A stretch of DNA of 64,000 nucleotides from an uncultured Clostridia bacterium (lineage in GTDB: Bacteria; Bacillota; Clostridia; Christensenellales; UBA1242). The stretch spans positions 1-64,000 of the forward strand of contig CALWKE010000001.1 in the NCBI GenBank assembly GCA_944381185.1, in the 5' to 3' direction. Below are positions 6,930 through 15,490 of the stretch, one piece after another (position 1 is the first letter of the stretch; every line of letters starts with the position of its first letter). A program made the translations under genes and the position numbers. The notes beneath the pieces were generated by a model. That model saw only the letters and a program-made list of their open reading frames with translations. It did no database searches and was not told where the DNA came from.

Positions 6930-8426
6930 TTAATTATCCATTATAATTTCATTTATTGCATTTTTTATCATATTTGCAGTGTCGCTTGCAACCATACTTA
7001 TTGCCCCATTTTCATTTTCTGCAAGTGCACCAGCAAGTCCATTAACAAATGCAGCCCCAGCAACTGCCAAAAGCAAATTATCTTGATTATATGCGCAAAC
7101 AGCAGATATAATCCCCGAAAGCACGTCTCCACTTCCAGCAGTCGCCATTCCTGCTGAACCCTTGTCAACCAAATAAATCTTTTCGCCGTTTGTAACAATG
7201 GTTGTTGTTCCCTTCAAAAGCAAAATGCAATTATTTTCTTTTGCATACTGCTTTGCAAGTTCAATTTGATTTTTATATATTTCGTCGACACTTTTTCCTG
7301 TAAGCCTTGAAAATTCTTTAATGTGAGGTGTAAGAATAACCTTGCATTTTGCCTTTTTTAATAAGTCATTATTCATTTTCGCCAAAACTGTCAAGGCGTC
7401 GGCATCAATAACAAGAGTTCCATCAAACTTTGCTAATAAAAAGTTTAATATTTTTTCAACTTCTCCTGAAAGCCCTATCCCCATTCCTATTGCAATAGTT
7501 TTCACACCATTAATTAGTTCAACAAACTCACTTTCATTAAACAGAATTTCTCCATTATTACTTTTAAGTGGAAACATTGTGCTTTCAAGCAAATATGGCA
7601 TAACCGCTTGTGAAATGCACTTTGGCACAGCAAGTTTAACAACTCCTGCACCTGCTCGCATAGCAGAATTTGCCAAGTTTGCAAGTTTTATTGCTCCCGA
7701 ATATTTTTCTGAACCACCAATAAGAGCAATATATCCATAAGTTGACTTATTTGAAAAATTCTTCCGTTTAAAGAAAATGCTTTCTAAATCTTTCTTTTCA
7801 ATCAAGTAATATGGTTCAGAAATTAATTCTATACCAATATCTGCATTAGTCTTACTTTTCATCACATCTTTTGCCATATTCAAAAAATGCCCTGTTTTGA
7901 ATGAACCTATTGAAATCGTTAAGTCCGATTTAACACAAATGTCACAAAGCCCCGTGTCACCATTAAGTCCACTATTAATATCAACTGAAATGATGACGGC
8001 TTTTGAATTATTAATTTTGTTAATCACATCTTTTGGCAATCCTTTAACTTCACCTTTAAAACCCGTGCCAAAAATGCAATCTACAATAGTTTTAAATCTA
8101 TCAAAATTAGTATTTTTATTAATTACTTCAATATTAATTTTTTTATCTGCACACTTATCAAAATAAAATTTGCCGTCAGTTGAAAATTTTTCTTCCAACA
8201 AAAATACCTTGCATTCAACGCCAATATCTGCAAGTTTTTTTGCAAGCACAAAGCCATCACCTGCATTGTTGCCCGTGCCACAAACAATAGCAACAGGTGC
8301 TTGCCACTTCACTCTTTCAAAAACAGCCTCGCCCGCCCTTTTCATAAGTTCTTTAGACGAAGTTAAATTTTTGATAGTCCACTCATCGCTCTTTCGCATA
8401 TTTTCAACTGAAACAACATTAATCAT
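6930..8426 (-). CDS. nnr: Bifunctional NAD(P)H-hydrate repair enzyme Nnr
   Basis: 498 residues in two domains. Residues 1 to about 210 are the YjeF_N-type epimerase with GTGNNAGDGF and VDCIFGTGFKG. Residues about 225-498 are the ADP-dependent dehydratase, ribokinase-like, with the anion-hole motif ATAGSGDVLSGII near the end. Together they convert the R and S forms of NADHX and NADPHX back to NADH and NADPH. Fused proteins of about 500 residues are standard in bacteria. The catalytic motifs are all present. The start ATG has AGGTG upstream. The gene heads a likely two-gene unit with the nitroreductase downstream. Confidence 0.93.
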   Translation of the reverse strand: MINVVSVENMRKSDEWTIKNLTSSKELMKRAGEAVFERVKWQAPVAIVCGTGNNAGDGFVLAKKLADIGVECKVFLLEEKFSTDGKFYFDKCADKKINIEVINKNTNFDRFKTIVDCIFGTGFKGEVKGLPKDVINKINNSKAVIISVDINSGLNGDTGLCDICVKSDLTISIGSFKTGHFLNMAKDVMKSKTNADIGIELISEPYYLIEKKDLESIFFKRKNFSNKSTYGYIALIGGSEKYSGAIKLANLANSAMRAGAGVVKLAVPKCISQAVMPYLLESTMFPLKSNNGEILFNESEFVELINGVKTIAIGMGIGLSGEVEKILNFLLAKFDGTLVIDADALTVLAKMNNDLLKKAKCKVILTPHIKEFSRLTGKSVDEIYKNQIELAKQYAKENNCILLLKGTTTIVTNGEKIYLVDKGSAGMATAGSGDVLSGIISAVCAYNQDNLLLAVAGAAFVNGLAGALAENENGAISMVASDTANMIKNAINEIIMDN

Positions 8427-8636
8427 TCATACACCTAATTAATTATATCATACAACAAAACTAAAAAACTATAAAATAAATTAGGCAAGTAATAATAATT
8501 TAATAAAATTAAACTCAAATTTTATTTATTAAAAAATTTGAAATTAAAATAAAAATCATAAAACTCTTCACTTTTATTTCTTATTTCAACAATAATCTAA
8601 AATAAAATAAAAGTGAATAGAGAAAATTAAAAAAAC
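8427..8636. other. Very AT-rich gap without a recognisable gene
   Basis: Between nnr and the tRNA-Leu terminator there are about 210 bases of almost pure A/T. A possible -10 TATAAT for nnr lies about 20 bases before its start on the minus strand, with no good -35. I see nothing else. Confidence 0.5.
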
Positions 8637-8676
8637 AAAAAAAATAATCCTCACCAAAAAGGCAAAGATTATTTTT
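8637..8676 (-). terminator. Terminator of tRNA-Leu
   Basis: Minus strand: stem AAAAATAATC/GATTATTTTT around a loop of about 17 bases, then a long T run, directly after the tRNA CCA. Confidence 0.75.
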
Positions 8677-8679
8677 GTT

Positions 8680-8763
8680 TGGTGCGAGGAAAGGGGGTCG
8701 AACCCTCACTCCTTTCGGAAACCGCCCCTTAAACGATCGCGTCTGCCATTCCGCCATCCTCGC
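8680..8763 (-). tRNA. tRNA-Leu (AAG)
   Basis: Long-variable-arm tRNA with acceptor GCGAGGA/TCCTCGC, variable arm TCC/GGA around GAAA, T stem GAGGG/CCCTT and encoded CCA. Counting from the D arm gives anticodon stem ATCGT/GCGGT (two G-U pairs) and loop TTAAGGG, hence anticodon AAG. A34 would need conversion to inosine by TadA to read CUU and CUC. Confidence 0.88.
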
Positions 8764-8799
8764 AAAAAGGGAGTTGTAATTTTTTCAAATTACGACACT

Positions 8800-8828
8800 A
8801 GTATACTCACAAAAAAACAATTTGTCTA
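8800..8828 (-). promoter_or_regulatory. Promoter of tRNA-Leu
   Basis: Minus strand: -35 TAGACA (8823-8828), 17-base spacer, -10 TATACT (8800-8805), about 36 bases before the tRNA. Confidence 0.75.
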
Positions 8829-8872
8829 GTATTTTTTTAAAAATCTTCAAATTTAGTTCCCATTTAAATCAA

Positions 8873-9265
8873 TTATAAGCACTTAAATGAAATTGCCACA
8901 ATTCCATTTTTTTCAATATCTTCAAACGACTCATTTGCCAAAAATGCATCAGATGCTTTTTCAACAGGTGCGTTTGGTTTAAAACCACAAGCCTCCCTTC
9001 CAAGTGACTCGATTGCATCTTTGATATTATCAAAATAAAGCAATTTTTCAATTTTAGCATGTATTTGACTTTTCGTTTCATCATCTTTAAACTCTTCCCT
9101 TTCTTCGTCTGAAAGACTATCTAAATTCAAACAAAAAGTTATTTCATTACCAACAGCATAATCCTTTCTTTTTGCATTATTAACAACAAGATGAATTGTT
9201 TTTTTGCCTGAAACAATTTTTTCAAACATATCTTTTTCAACAATAAATTTATAAATATCTTCCAT
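8873..9265 (-). CDS. ASCH/PUA-like domain protein
   Basis: 130 residues, a single small domain. The N-terminus EKDMFEKIVSGKKTIHLVVNNAKRKD resembles the ASCH fold, where a conserved (I/L)xxGxKTxExR strand-helix element opens the domain, and the following NEITF strand is also typical. ASCH domains are RNA-binding PUA relatives found with translation and RNA metabolism genes. The expected Glu-x-Arg after Thr is replaced by HLVVN, so assignment is by overall pattern. AGGGG lies about 8 bases before the ATG. It stands alone between tRNA-Leu and the lytic transglycosylase. Confidence 0.6.
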   Translation of the reverse strand: MEDIYKFIVEKDMFEKIVSGKKTIHLVVNNAKRKDYAVGNEITFCLNLDSLSDEEREEFKDDETKSQIHAKIEKLLYFDNIKDAIESLGREACGFKPNAPVEKASDAFLANESFEDIEKNGIVAISFKCL

Positions 9266-9334
9266 TATTTTGCCCCTAAAAATTTATAATATAATTATAA
9301 AAACTATAAAAAGCATTGTCAAGAATAAAAACAG

Positions 9335-9862
9335 TTAAACATTTTCTTGGGTTTTGTAAAAATAGTAATCTCTTATCACATGGGTGTAATAATTATATGT
9401 TTCAGTATAATCAATTTTTGACACATCTAAATTACCATCAACACCTAGCCACTTTTTAATGGCAACTTCACCTGCATTATAAGCGCAAATAACAATATCT
9501 AAATTATTAAATTTTGAATACAAATAATTTAAATAAAAACAACCAAATCTAATATTTGTTTCTTCATCATAAAGAATATCTGAATAATATTCAACACCCA
9601 GTTCGTTTGCAATCCACTGCCCTGTTCTTGGCATTATCTGCATCAGCCCTAATGCTCCTGAAGTCGATTTCGCATAAGGGTCAAAATTGCTTTCATTTTT
9701 AATAATTGCAAAAACCAACGCCTCATCTAAATTATACTCTTTTGCGTAATGTGAAACATATTCTTCATCTTTAGTTGGATAAATCACAAAATTAAATAAA
9801 ACAAAACAAAAAACTGTTAAAATGACTATTGAACCAAAAATAAATAAAATTACTTTTCTCAT
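9335..9862 (-). CDS. Membrane-anchored SLT-type lytic transglycosylase
   Basis: 175 residues. Residues 1-28 hold one hydrophobic anchor, and the rest is a Slt70-like goose-lysozyme domain. The catalytic Glu sits in IIKNESNFDPYAKS, followed by the family motifs GALGLMQIMPRT and VICAYNAGEVAIKKW. Such enzymes cleave the glycan strand of peptidoglycan and leave a 1,6-anhydro end. At this size it is almost the bare catalytic domain, like small Firmicutes proteins placed beside polA. The start ATG lacks a good ribosome site. A -10-like CATACT lies 6 bases upstream, so the message may be leaderless. Confidence 0.9.
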   Translation of the reverse strand: MRKVILFIFGSIVILTVFCFVLFNFVIYPTKDEEYVSHYAKEYNLDEALVFAIIKNESNFDPYAKSTSGALGLMQIMPRTGQWIANELGVEYYSDILYDEETNIRFGCFYLNYLYSKFNNLDIVICAYNAGEVAIKKWLGVDGNLDVSKIDYTETYNYYTHVIRDYYFYKTQENV

Positions 9863-9986
9863 AATAATAGTATGCCCATTAAAATAAAAAAAGTAATTAT
9901 AAAGTACTAAATTTAAAAATTTAAATTAAAATTAAAAAATATAAGCATTTTTTATTAAAAAAAGATAATTTTTGCGTTTTTATTTA

Positions 9987-12530
9987 TTAATGACCATCAC
10001 TCCACCTGTAACTTGAAGTAATATCAACAACCAAAGGAACAATTAATTTATATGCATTTTCCATTTGCTGTTTTAAAAGTTTTTTAACTTCATCAAGTTC
10101 CTCTATTGGCGAATCAATTATAAGTTCGTCGTGCACTTGCATAATAATTTTTGCCCTTAATCCTTTTTCTTTTAAAGCATTATAAGTGTTAACCATTGCA
10201 ATTTTAATTATATCGGCAGCCGTTCCTTGAAGTGGCATATTTTGACTAGCACGCTCTGCTCTACTTCTAATCATAAAATTAGATGAATTTATATCAAACA
10301 TTTTTCTTTTTCTACCAAATAATGTTCTTGCTTCGCCAGTTTCTTTTGCACTCAAAATTGCATTATCCATAAACTTTTTAACAGCAGGATGTTTTTCATA
10401 AAAATTATTAATAAACACCCTCGCTTCTCGTGGCGAAATTTTAAGGTCATCAGCAAGCCCGTACTCACTAATTCCATAAATAATTCCAAAGTTAACAACT
10501 TTTGCCATTCTACGCATTTCTTTGGTAACCATGTTTTCCTGAACACCAAAAACAGTGCAAGCCGTTTTTGTATGAATATCTTCATTTTTATTAAAAGCAT
10601 CAACAAACACAGGGTCTTGACTCAAATGTGCAAGAAGTCGAAGTTCAATTTGTGAATAGTCAGCATCAACCAAAACAGAATCTTTTGATGAAGCAACAAA
10701 CATACTTCTAATCTCTCTACTTTCTTCCGACCGAATTGGTATATTTTGCAAATTAGGTTCGACTGAAGAAAGTCTTCCAGTTGTTGTTAATGTTTGCTTA
10801 AAATATGTATGAATAAAATCATTCTTATCAATGTGCGGATAAAGCCCACTAATATAAGTGCTCAAAAATTTTGCAACTTTTCTATATCGTAATATGTATG
10901 GAACAATTTCATGCTCATTTTTAATTTCTTCTAAATTTTCAGCACTTGTTGATTTTTTCTTTTTTGTTTTTGAATATAGCCCTAATTTATCATATAAAAT
11001 TTCACCTAATTGTTTTGGAGAATTTATATTAAATTTAACACCAGCAAGATTATAAATTTCTTTTTCAAGGTTTTCAAGCTCTAAATTATATTTTTGTTTT
11101 AATGATAAAAGAATTTCTTGATCAACTTTAAATCCATAATTTTCCATATCAAAAAGCACTTTTACAAGTGGAATTTCAACTTGATTGAATAAAAATTGCA
11201 GTTTTTCATCAATAAATTTTTGGTTATATTCTATATAAAATTTATATATTTTAGTGGCAATAAATTTTATTTCATCATCAAAAAACACATCTTTAATACT
11301 ATCAACCGGCACTCCATCAACCAAATACTTCGCAACAGAAATATCAAAATAATTATTAAGTTCAATATTAAATTGTTTTAAATAATACATATCTTGCTTC
11401 GCATCAAAACAAATCTTTTTAATTTCATTCGATTCAAAAATTTCTTTTGTATTTTCAAAAAATTCATTAACATTAATTGCTTTTGTTATCAAATCTGCTG
11501 TAGTTGAAAAAACGATTTCAGTTTCACCAAGTGATATATGTATTTCATTTTTATCAAAAAATAATGAAAATTCGTGATGTTTTTTTATTAATTCTATGGT
11601 TTTTTGCAATTTTTCATTATCTGCATAATTTTCAATATTATAAATTTCTTCGTTTCTTTCACCTTTAGAAAGGTCAAAACTTGATGAGTTTTTTAATAGT
11701 GTTTTAAATTCATAATATTTAAAAAATTCATAAACAGGTTCTGAAAAAGGATATTCATATTCTAGGTCTTTTAATGAAATATCTATTTCACCTTTTGTAA
11801 CTATCGTTGATAATTCTTTAGACAAATATGCTAGTTCTTTTCCTTGAATTAATTTTTCTTTTAATTTTCCCGTTATATTATCAACGTTGTTATATATGTT
11901 ATCAAGATTACCATATTTTAAAATTAAATCAGTTGCTGTTTTTGTTCCAACCCCGGGAACTCCCGGAATATTATCTGATGAATCGCCTTGAAGCGCTTTT
12001 AAATCAATAAATTGTTCGGGGCTAACACCATATTCATTTTTCAAAGTTTTTTTATTAATAATTTTAACATCACTGGTTCCCTTTTTAGTAAAATAAACCG
12101 ATGTCACATCATCAACTAATTGAAAAGAATCTCTATCACCAGTCACTATAATTGTTTCTGTATCTAAAAATTTTTTAGAAAGGATACCAATAATATCATC
12201 GCCTTCCAAACCTTCTTTTTCAGCAATTTGAATATCCATGAGTTTAAGCATTTTTTTTAGTGGTTCAAGTTGACTTCGAAGTTCATCTGGCATAGGCTTT
12301 CTTGTTGCCTTGTATTCACTATAAATATTATTCCTAAATGTTTTTTTTGAAGCATCAAAAGCAACAACCATATATTTTGGTTTTATATTTTGAATAATAT
12401 GCAAAATTTGAATAGCAAAACCATAAACTGCATTTGAATATTCTCCTTTAGAATTTGCTAAAAGTGGCAATGCGTAAAATGAACGATAAAATATGCTGTT
12501 GCCATCAATAATAACTAATTTATTAGACAT
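9987..12530 (-). CDS. polA: DNA polymerase I
   Basis: 847 residues in the usual order. The 5'-nuclease domain starts at LVIIDGNSIFYRSFYALP and contains VVAFDASKKTFR and GVGTKTATDLI. The middle 3'-5' exonuclease-like domain lacks the DxE motif (FSLFFDKNEIH instead), as in many Firmicutes, so proofreading is probably absent. The polymerase domain has motif A DADYSQIELRLLAHLSQD, the O-helix RRMAKVVNFGIIYG and motif C IMQVHDELI. It works in Okazaki fragment maturation and repair synthesis. GAGGG lies about 9 bases before ATG, with a TATAAT further upstream. Confidence 0.96.
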   Translation of the reverse strand: MSNKLVIIDGNSIFYRSFYALPLLANSKGEYSNAVYGFAIQILHIIQNIKPKYMVVAFDASKKTFRNNIYSEYKATRKPMPDELRSQLEPLKKMLKLMDIQIAEKEGLEGDDIIGILSKKFLDTETIIVTGDRDSFQLVDDVTSVYFTKKGTSDVKIINKKTLKNEYGVSPEQFIDLKALQGDSSDNIPGVPGVGTKTATDLILKYGNLDNIYNNVDNITGKLKEKLIQGKELAYLSKELSTIVTKGEIDISLKDLEYEYPFSEPVYEFFKYYEFKTLLKNSSSFDLSKGERNEEIYNIENYADNEKLQKTIELIKKHHEFSLFFDKNEIHISLGETEIVFSTTADLITKAINVNEFFENTKEIFESNEIKKICFDAKQDMYYLKQFNIELNNYFDISVAKYLVDGVPVDSIKDVFFDDEIKFIATKIYKFYIEYNQKFIDEKLQFLFNQVEIPLVKVLFDMENYGFKVDQEILLSLKQKYNLELENLEKEIYNLAGVKFNINSPKQLGEILYDKLGLYSKTKKKKSTSAENLEEIKNEHEIVPYILRYRKVAKFLSTYISGLYPHIDKNDFIHTYFKQTLTTTGRLSSVEPNLQNIPIRSEESREIRSMFVASSKDSVLVDADYSQIELRLLAHLSQDPVFVDAFNKNEDIHTKTACTVFGVQENMVTKEMRRMAKVVNFGIIYGISEYGLADDLKISPREARVFINNFYEKHPAVKKFMDNAILSAKETGEARTLFGRKRKMFDINSSNFMIRSRAERASQNMPLQGTAADIIKIAMVNTYNALKEKGLRAKIIMQVHDELIIDSPIEELDEVKKLLKQQMENAYKLIVPLVVDITSSYRWSDGH

Positions 12531-12574
12531 AAAACTTCCCTCTAATAAAATTATACCAATTTTTATAGAAAAAT

Positions 12575-12610
12575 AAAAACAAAAAGAGTTAATATTCTCT
12601 TTTTGTTTTT
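12575..12610 (-). terminator. Terminator after lipoprotein gene
   Basis: Stem AAAAACAAAAAGAG/CTCTTTTTGTTTTT with an 8-base loop, 10 bases past the stop of the lipoprotein gene at 12620. It separates that gene from polA. Confidence 0.85.
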
Positions 12611-12619
12611 TACTATTTA

Positions 12620-13174
12620 TTACTCTTCAGTTGCAGTTGCAAGAGTAGCAACAACTTTAACTAAAATTCTACTTTCAGTATCATCTGTATATTTAACTGT
12701 TAATGTATATTCTTTAGTGTTTGCTGACAATATGAGCATTGCATAAGAATCTTCACCATCATCATTATCTAATAAATCTGTAAGTGAACCAACATAATTT
12801 TTATCTGAAGAATTATCTGAATAAACCTTTGTTGTGTTTCCTTTTAGTTCAAATGATGAAAGAGTTCTCTCTCTATCAAAAGTTAATTTTATAACAAAAA
12901 CATGTGTAATATCATCAACGCCAAATATATTTTTTTGTGATTTAGACATTGCATCAATTGTTCCTAAAATTGTAAAATTATTTTGTTCTTGTTTAACACT
13001 CACTGTTTTAGAATTTTCAAATTCAACTTCATTTAAAACCGCATTTGTTAATTCAATTTTTTCTGAAGGACCATTTTTACTATTATTACCCTTAACAGTG
13101 CTTCCACATGCAACAGTCATAAGCGGCACTAAAGTAATCATAAATACTAATATTATTTTTTTAAAAATTTTCAT
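12620..13174 (-). CDS. Predicted lipoprotein, paralogue of the next gene
   Basis: 184 residues. The N-terminus MKIFKKIILVFMITLV...TVACG is a lipoprotein signal with Cys in the lipobox TVAC. The mature part begins with a short N/S/K-rich linker and is predicted mostly beta. It resembles the protein encoded at 13227: both have a (F/Y)TI(L/Y)G(T/S)(I/V)(D/E) strand, a (D/A)D(I/V)xxV(F/V)(V/A)IKLT strand and a final strand pattern for a small sandwich. I do not recognise a named family. GAGGTG precedes the ATG. No enzyme motif is seen. Confidence 0.75.
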   Translation of the reverse strand: MKIFKKIILVFMITLVPLMTVACGSTVKGNNSKNGPSEKIELTNAVLNEVEFENSKTVSVKQEQNNFTILGTIDAMSKSQKNIFGVDDITHVFVIKLTFDRERTLSSFELKGNTTKVYSDNSSDKNYVGSLTDLLDNDDGEDSYAMLILSANTKEYTLTVKYTDDTESRILVKVVATLATATEE

Positions 13175-13226
13175 TTATTCACCTCAATTTATATTGTTTT
13201 ACATTTAAAATTAAGAAATTTTGCGA

Positions 13227-13718
13227 TTATTTTAATTCTATATTTTTGTCAAAATAAATCACATAAACCAATTCTTCTGAACCTCTATTCCATCTTACTG
13301 AAATTGTTGTTGTTTTATCAGGAACTGCTTCAAGAATAATAAATGTATAATCCGAACCATTCAAATGTTCCGCATCATATGCTCTGTTTCCGTCAGTTGA
13401 AATTTCAACTTCATCTTTATTTACCTTACTATCAATTGCTGTAAGTTTTATTGCAACAACATAGTTCACATCATCTGCAATGCTGAACTCTTTTTTTACA
13501 GCAGAATTTTCTAATTTTTCAACGCTTCCATAAATTGTATAAGTGTTTTTTCCATCATCTTTAATCTTAACTCCAATATTTGCAAAAGTAAATGAATCAT
13601 GAATTCTGTCACCTGCGCCCATAAGCTCTATTGCTTTAGCACTTTGACCACTGCCGCACCCAACAAGTATTATTAATGAAAACATAAAAATAAAACATAA
13701 ACTTAAAATTTTCTTCAT
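13227..13718 (-). CDS. Predicted lipoprotein, paralogue of the previous gene
   Basis: 163 residues with signal MKKILSLCFIFMF...LVGCG, lipobox LVGC. The mature domain shares strand patterns with the neighbouring lipoprotein, including YTIYGSVEKL and VNYVVAIKLTAID. The two genes lie head to tail 52 bases apart and probably arose by duplication and are expressed together. Processing would use Lgt, whose gene lies at the right edge of the window. Function unknown. Confidence 0.75.
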   Translation of the reverse strand: MKKILSLCFIFMFSLIILVGCGSGQSAKAIELMGAGDRIHDSFTFANIGVKIKDDGKNTYTIYGSVEKLENSAVKKEFSIADDVNYVVAIKLTAIDSKVNKDEVEISTDGNRAYDAEHLNGSDYTFIILEAVPDKTTTISVRWNRGSEELVYVIYFDKNIELK

Positions 13719-13771
13719 AAAATTCTCCTACAATTATTATGTTTTATATTTTCCTTTTTATGTAGAACATA

Positions 13772-13800
13772 AAAAAAAGATGCAATCTTGCATCTTTTTT
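13772..13800 (-). terminator. Terminator after the ppa operon
   Basis: Stem AAAAAAGATGCAA/TTGCATCTTTTTT with a 2-base apex, directly after the stop of the gene at 13819. Confidence 0.85.
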
Positions 13801-13818
13801 ATTTTATATTTTATATTT

Positions 13819-14880
13819 TTATTTAGATGGTTCTGTTTCTTCAACTTTGCCTGTGTTTGTGCTCTCAACAATTAATCTAGAAGTTTCTTTATCTAAAGTT
13901 GCTTTAAACAAAGTCTTTCCACTTGGTGTAATAACTATAAAAAATTGACCATCTTTTGGTTCCATGTTTGTTGTGAATGGTGAATTAGCATCAAATTGAA
14001 TTGATGAAAAATACATTTCATCTAACTGATTTATCTTTCCTTCTTTTGAACCAGTAGTTGAACCCCCATCACCATGAGTTTTTCCACCTTTAGTTGCTTG
14101 TGTTTTTGATTTTTTTAAAAAACTTGCTGTATCAATTCCAAAAACATCAATAGTTAATTTTGCTAAATCTGATGATAAGTAATAAGAATTTCCATTTTCT
14201 TCACCAGCCGCCTGTACTAATTGATTTGAAAGACTAAATATACATTCAATTTTTTCTGAATAGTTTTTCTTTAGTTCTTCAGGCATTTCATCAATTTGTG
14301 AATACAAATATTCTTGAATTTCTTCGCCTTCATTTTTGCTTAAAGCAACAAGATTAACCAATACATTTCCATCTTTAACTGAACAAGTCACACCATTTTC
14401 TGTTATTTCCGGCATAATATAACTTATATCAGCATTATTTTCATTAGCACCGATTTGAGAAATTCTAAATGGTTTATCAACAACACCCATATTAGAATTA
14501 ACAGCCCCAGAAATCAATTTTAAATTTGTTCTATCATCTTCTGATGATGACTTTAAATCACCAGTTGTTACTTTTTTTGATAATCCTGATTTTCCCTTAA
14601 ATTTTTCAAAAAATCCTGAACTTTTTGAAGGGTGACTGGTTAAGTTTGCAAATGAACTTATATAAATTTTCTTTATACTACCAGAAAAGTTTTTGCTTAT
14701 ATAATCTTTTAATTCTTTGTAATATTCTAAATATTTTTTCAATTCACCCAAGGTTTTAATTTCTACATTTTGTCCAGAGTAAACATAACTTCCATCACTT
14801 TGCTTTTTAAAGTAAGGAAATTTTACTGATTCTCCATTTAAAATATCATTTTGCATGCTACTAATATTTAATTTAGCCAT
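13819..14880 (-). CDS. Uncharacterised cytoplasmic protein downstream of ppa
   Basis: 353 residues, no signal peptide or membrane segment. Residues 1-75 have a compact start with a YYKELKDYISKNF helix. About 90-130 is S/K/T-rich and probably disordered, as is a G/T/K-rich stretch near 270-290. Between and after lie predicted mixed alpha/beta regions with no motif that I recognise. It follows ppa by 21 bases and ends at a strong terminator, so it is probably co-transcribed with pyrophosphatase. The nearest ribosome site (AAGGGAG) is about 13 bases before the ATG, rather far. I do not assign a function. Confidence 0.7.
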   Translation of the reverse strand: MAKLNISSMQNDILNGESVKFPYFKKQSDGSYVYSGQNVEIKTLGELKKYLEYYKELKDYISKNFSGSIKKIYISSFANLTSHPSKSSGFFEKFKGKSGLSKKVTTGDLKSSSEDDRTNLKLISGAVNSNMGVVDKPFRISQIGANENNADISYIMPEITENGVTCSVKDGNVLVNLVALSKNEGEEIQEYLYSQIDEMPEELKKNYSEKIECIFSLSNQLVQAAGEENGNSYYLSSDLAKLTIDVFGIDTASFLKKSKTQATKGGKTHGDGGSTTGSKEGKINQLDEMYFSSIQFDANSPFTTNMEPKDGQFFIVITPSGKTLFKATLDKETSRLIVESTNTGKVEETEPSK

Positions 14881-14901
14881 AAAATAATTTTATCTCCCTT
14901 T

Positions 14902-15435
14902 TTAATTATTTTCAAATTTTTCTTCAAATGCTTTTATACACTCATCAACTGTTTTAATAGCGTCTTCTCTTCCACTAATGCATTCAATCTTAACAGGTTT
15001 ATTTTCAAGTTGTTTATAAACTTGCAAAAAGTGAATAAGTTCATCAAACACATGTTTTGGCAATTCAGACATATCATTGTAACTGTTGTTTTGCGGGTCA
15101 TTAAAAGGAATTGCAATAATTTTTTGATCTAGCTCATCACCATCAATCATTTTAATAACTCCAATAGGATAACATCTAACCAAACTCATTTTTTCAATTG
15201 GTTGGCTACATAAAACAAACACATCAAGTGGGTCGTTATCAGGACTTAATGTTCTAGGAATAAATCCATAATTCATAGGATAATATGTTGCGGTAAACAA
15301 AACTCTATCCAAAATAATAAGAGAAGTTTCTTTATCTAATTCATATTTATTTTTTCCGCCTTGTTCAATTTCAATAAAACAAACAAAGTCATCACTTTTA
15401 ATTCTATCTTTGTTAAATTCTTTCCAAATATTCAT
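14902..15435 (-). CDS. ppa: Inorganic pyrophosphatase, family I
   Basis: 177 residues, the normal length. It hydrolyses pyrophosphate to two phosphates and so pulls nucleic acid, protein and other biosyntheses forward. The signature SPDNDPLDVFVL holds the metal-binding Asp residues. The upstream YYPMNYGFIPRTL and a later DGDELDQKIIAIP match the family I active-site strands. GAGGTG lies 6 bases before the ATG. It appears to head a two-gene unit with the unknown protein at 13819. Confidence 0.95.
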   Translation of the reverse strand: MNIWKEFNKDRIKSDDFVCFIEIEQGGKNKYELDKETSLIILDRVLFTATYYPMNYGFIPRTLSPDNDPLDVFVLCSQPIEKMSLVRCYPIGVIKMIDGDELDQKIIAIPFNDPQNNSYNDMSELPKHVFDELIHFLQVYKQLENKPVKIECISGREDAIKTVDECIKAFEEKFENN

Positions 15436-15490
15436 TTTTACACCTCAATTTTAATAACAGAGATATTTTACACCCACAATTATATTTAAG

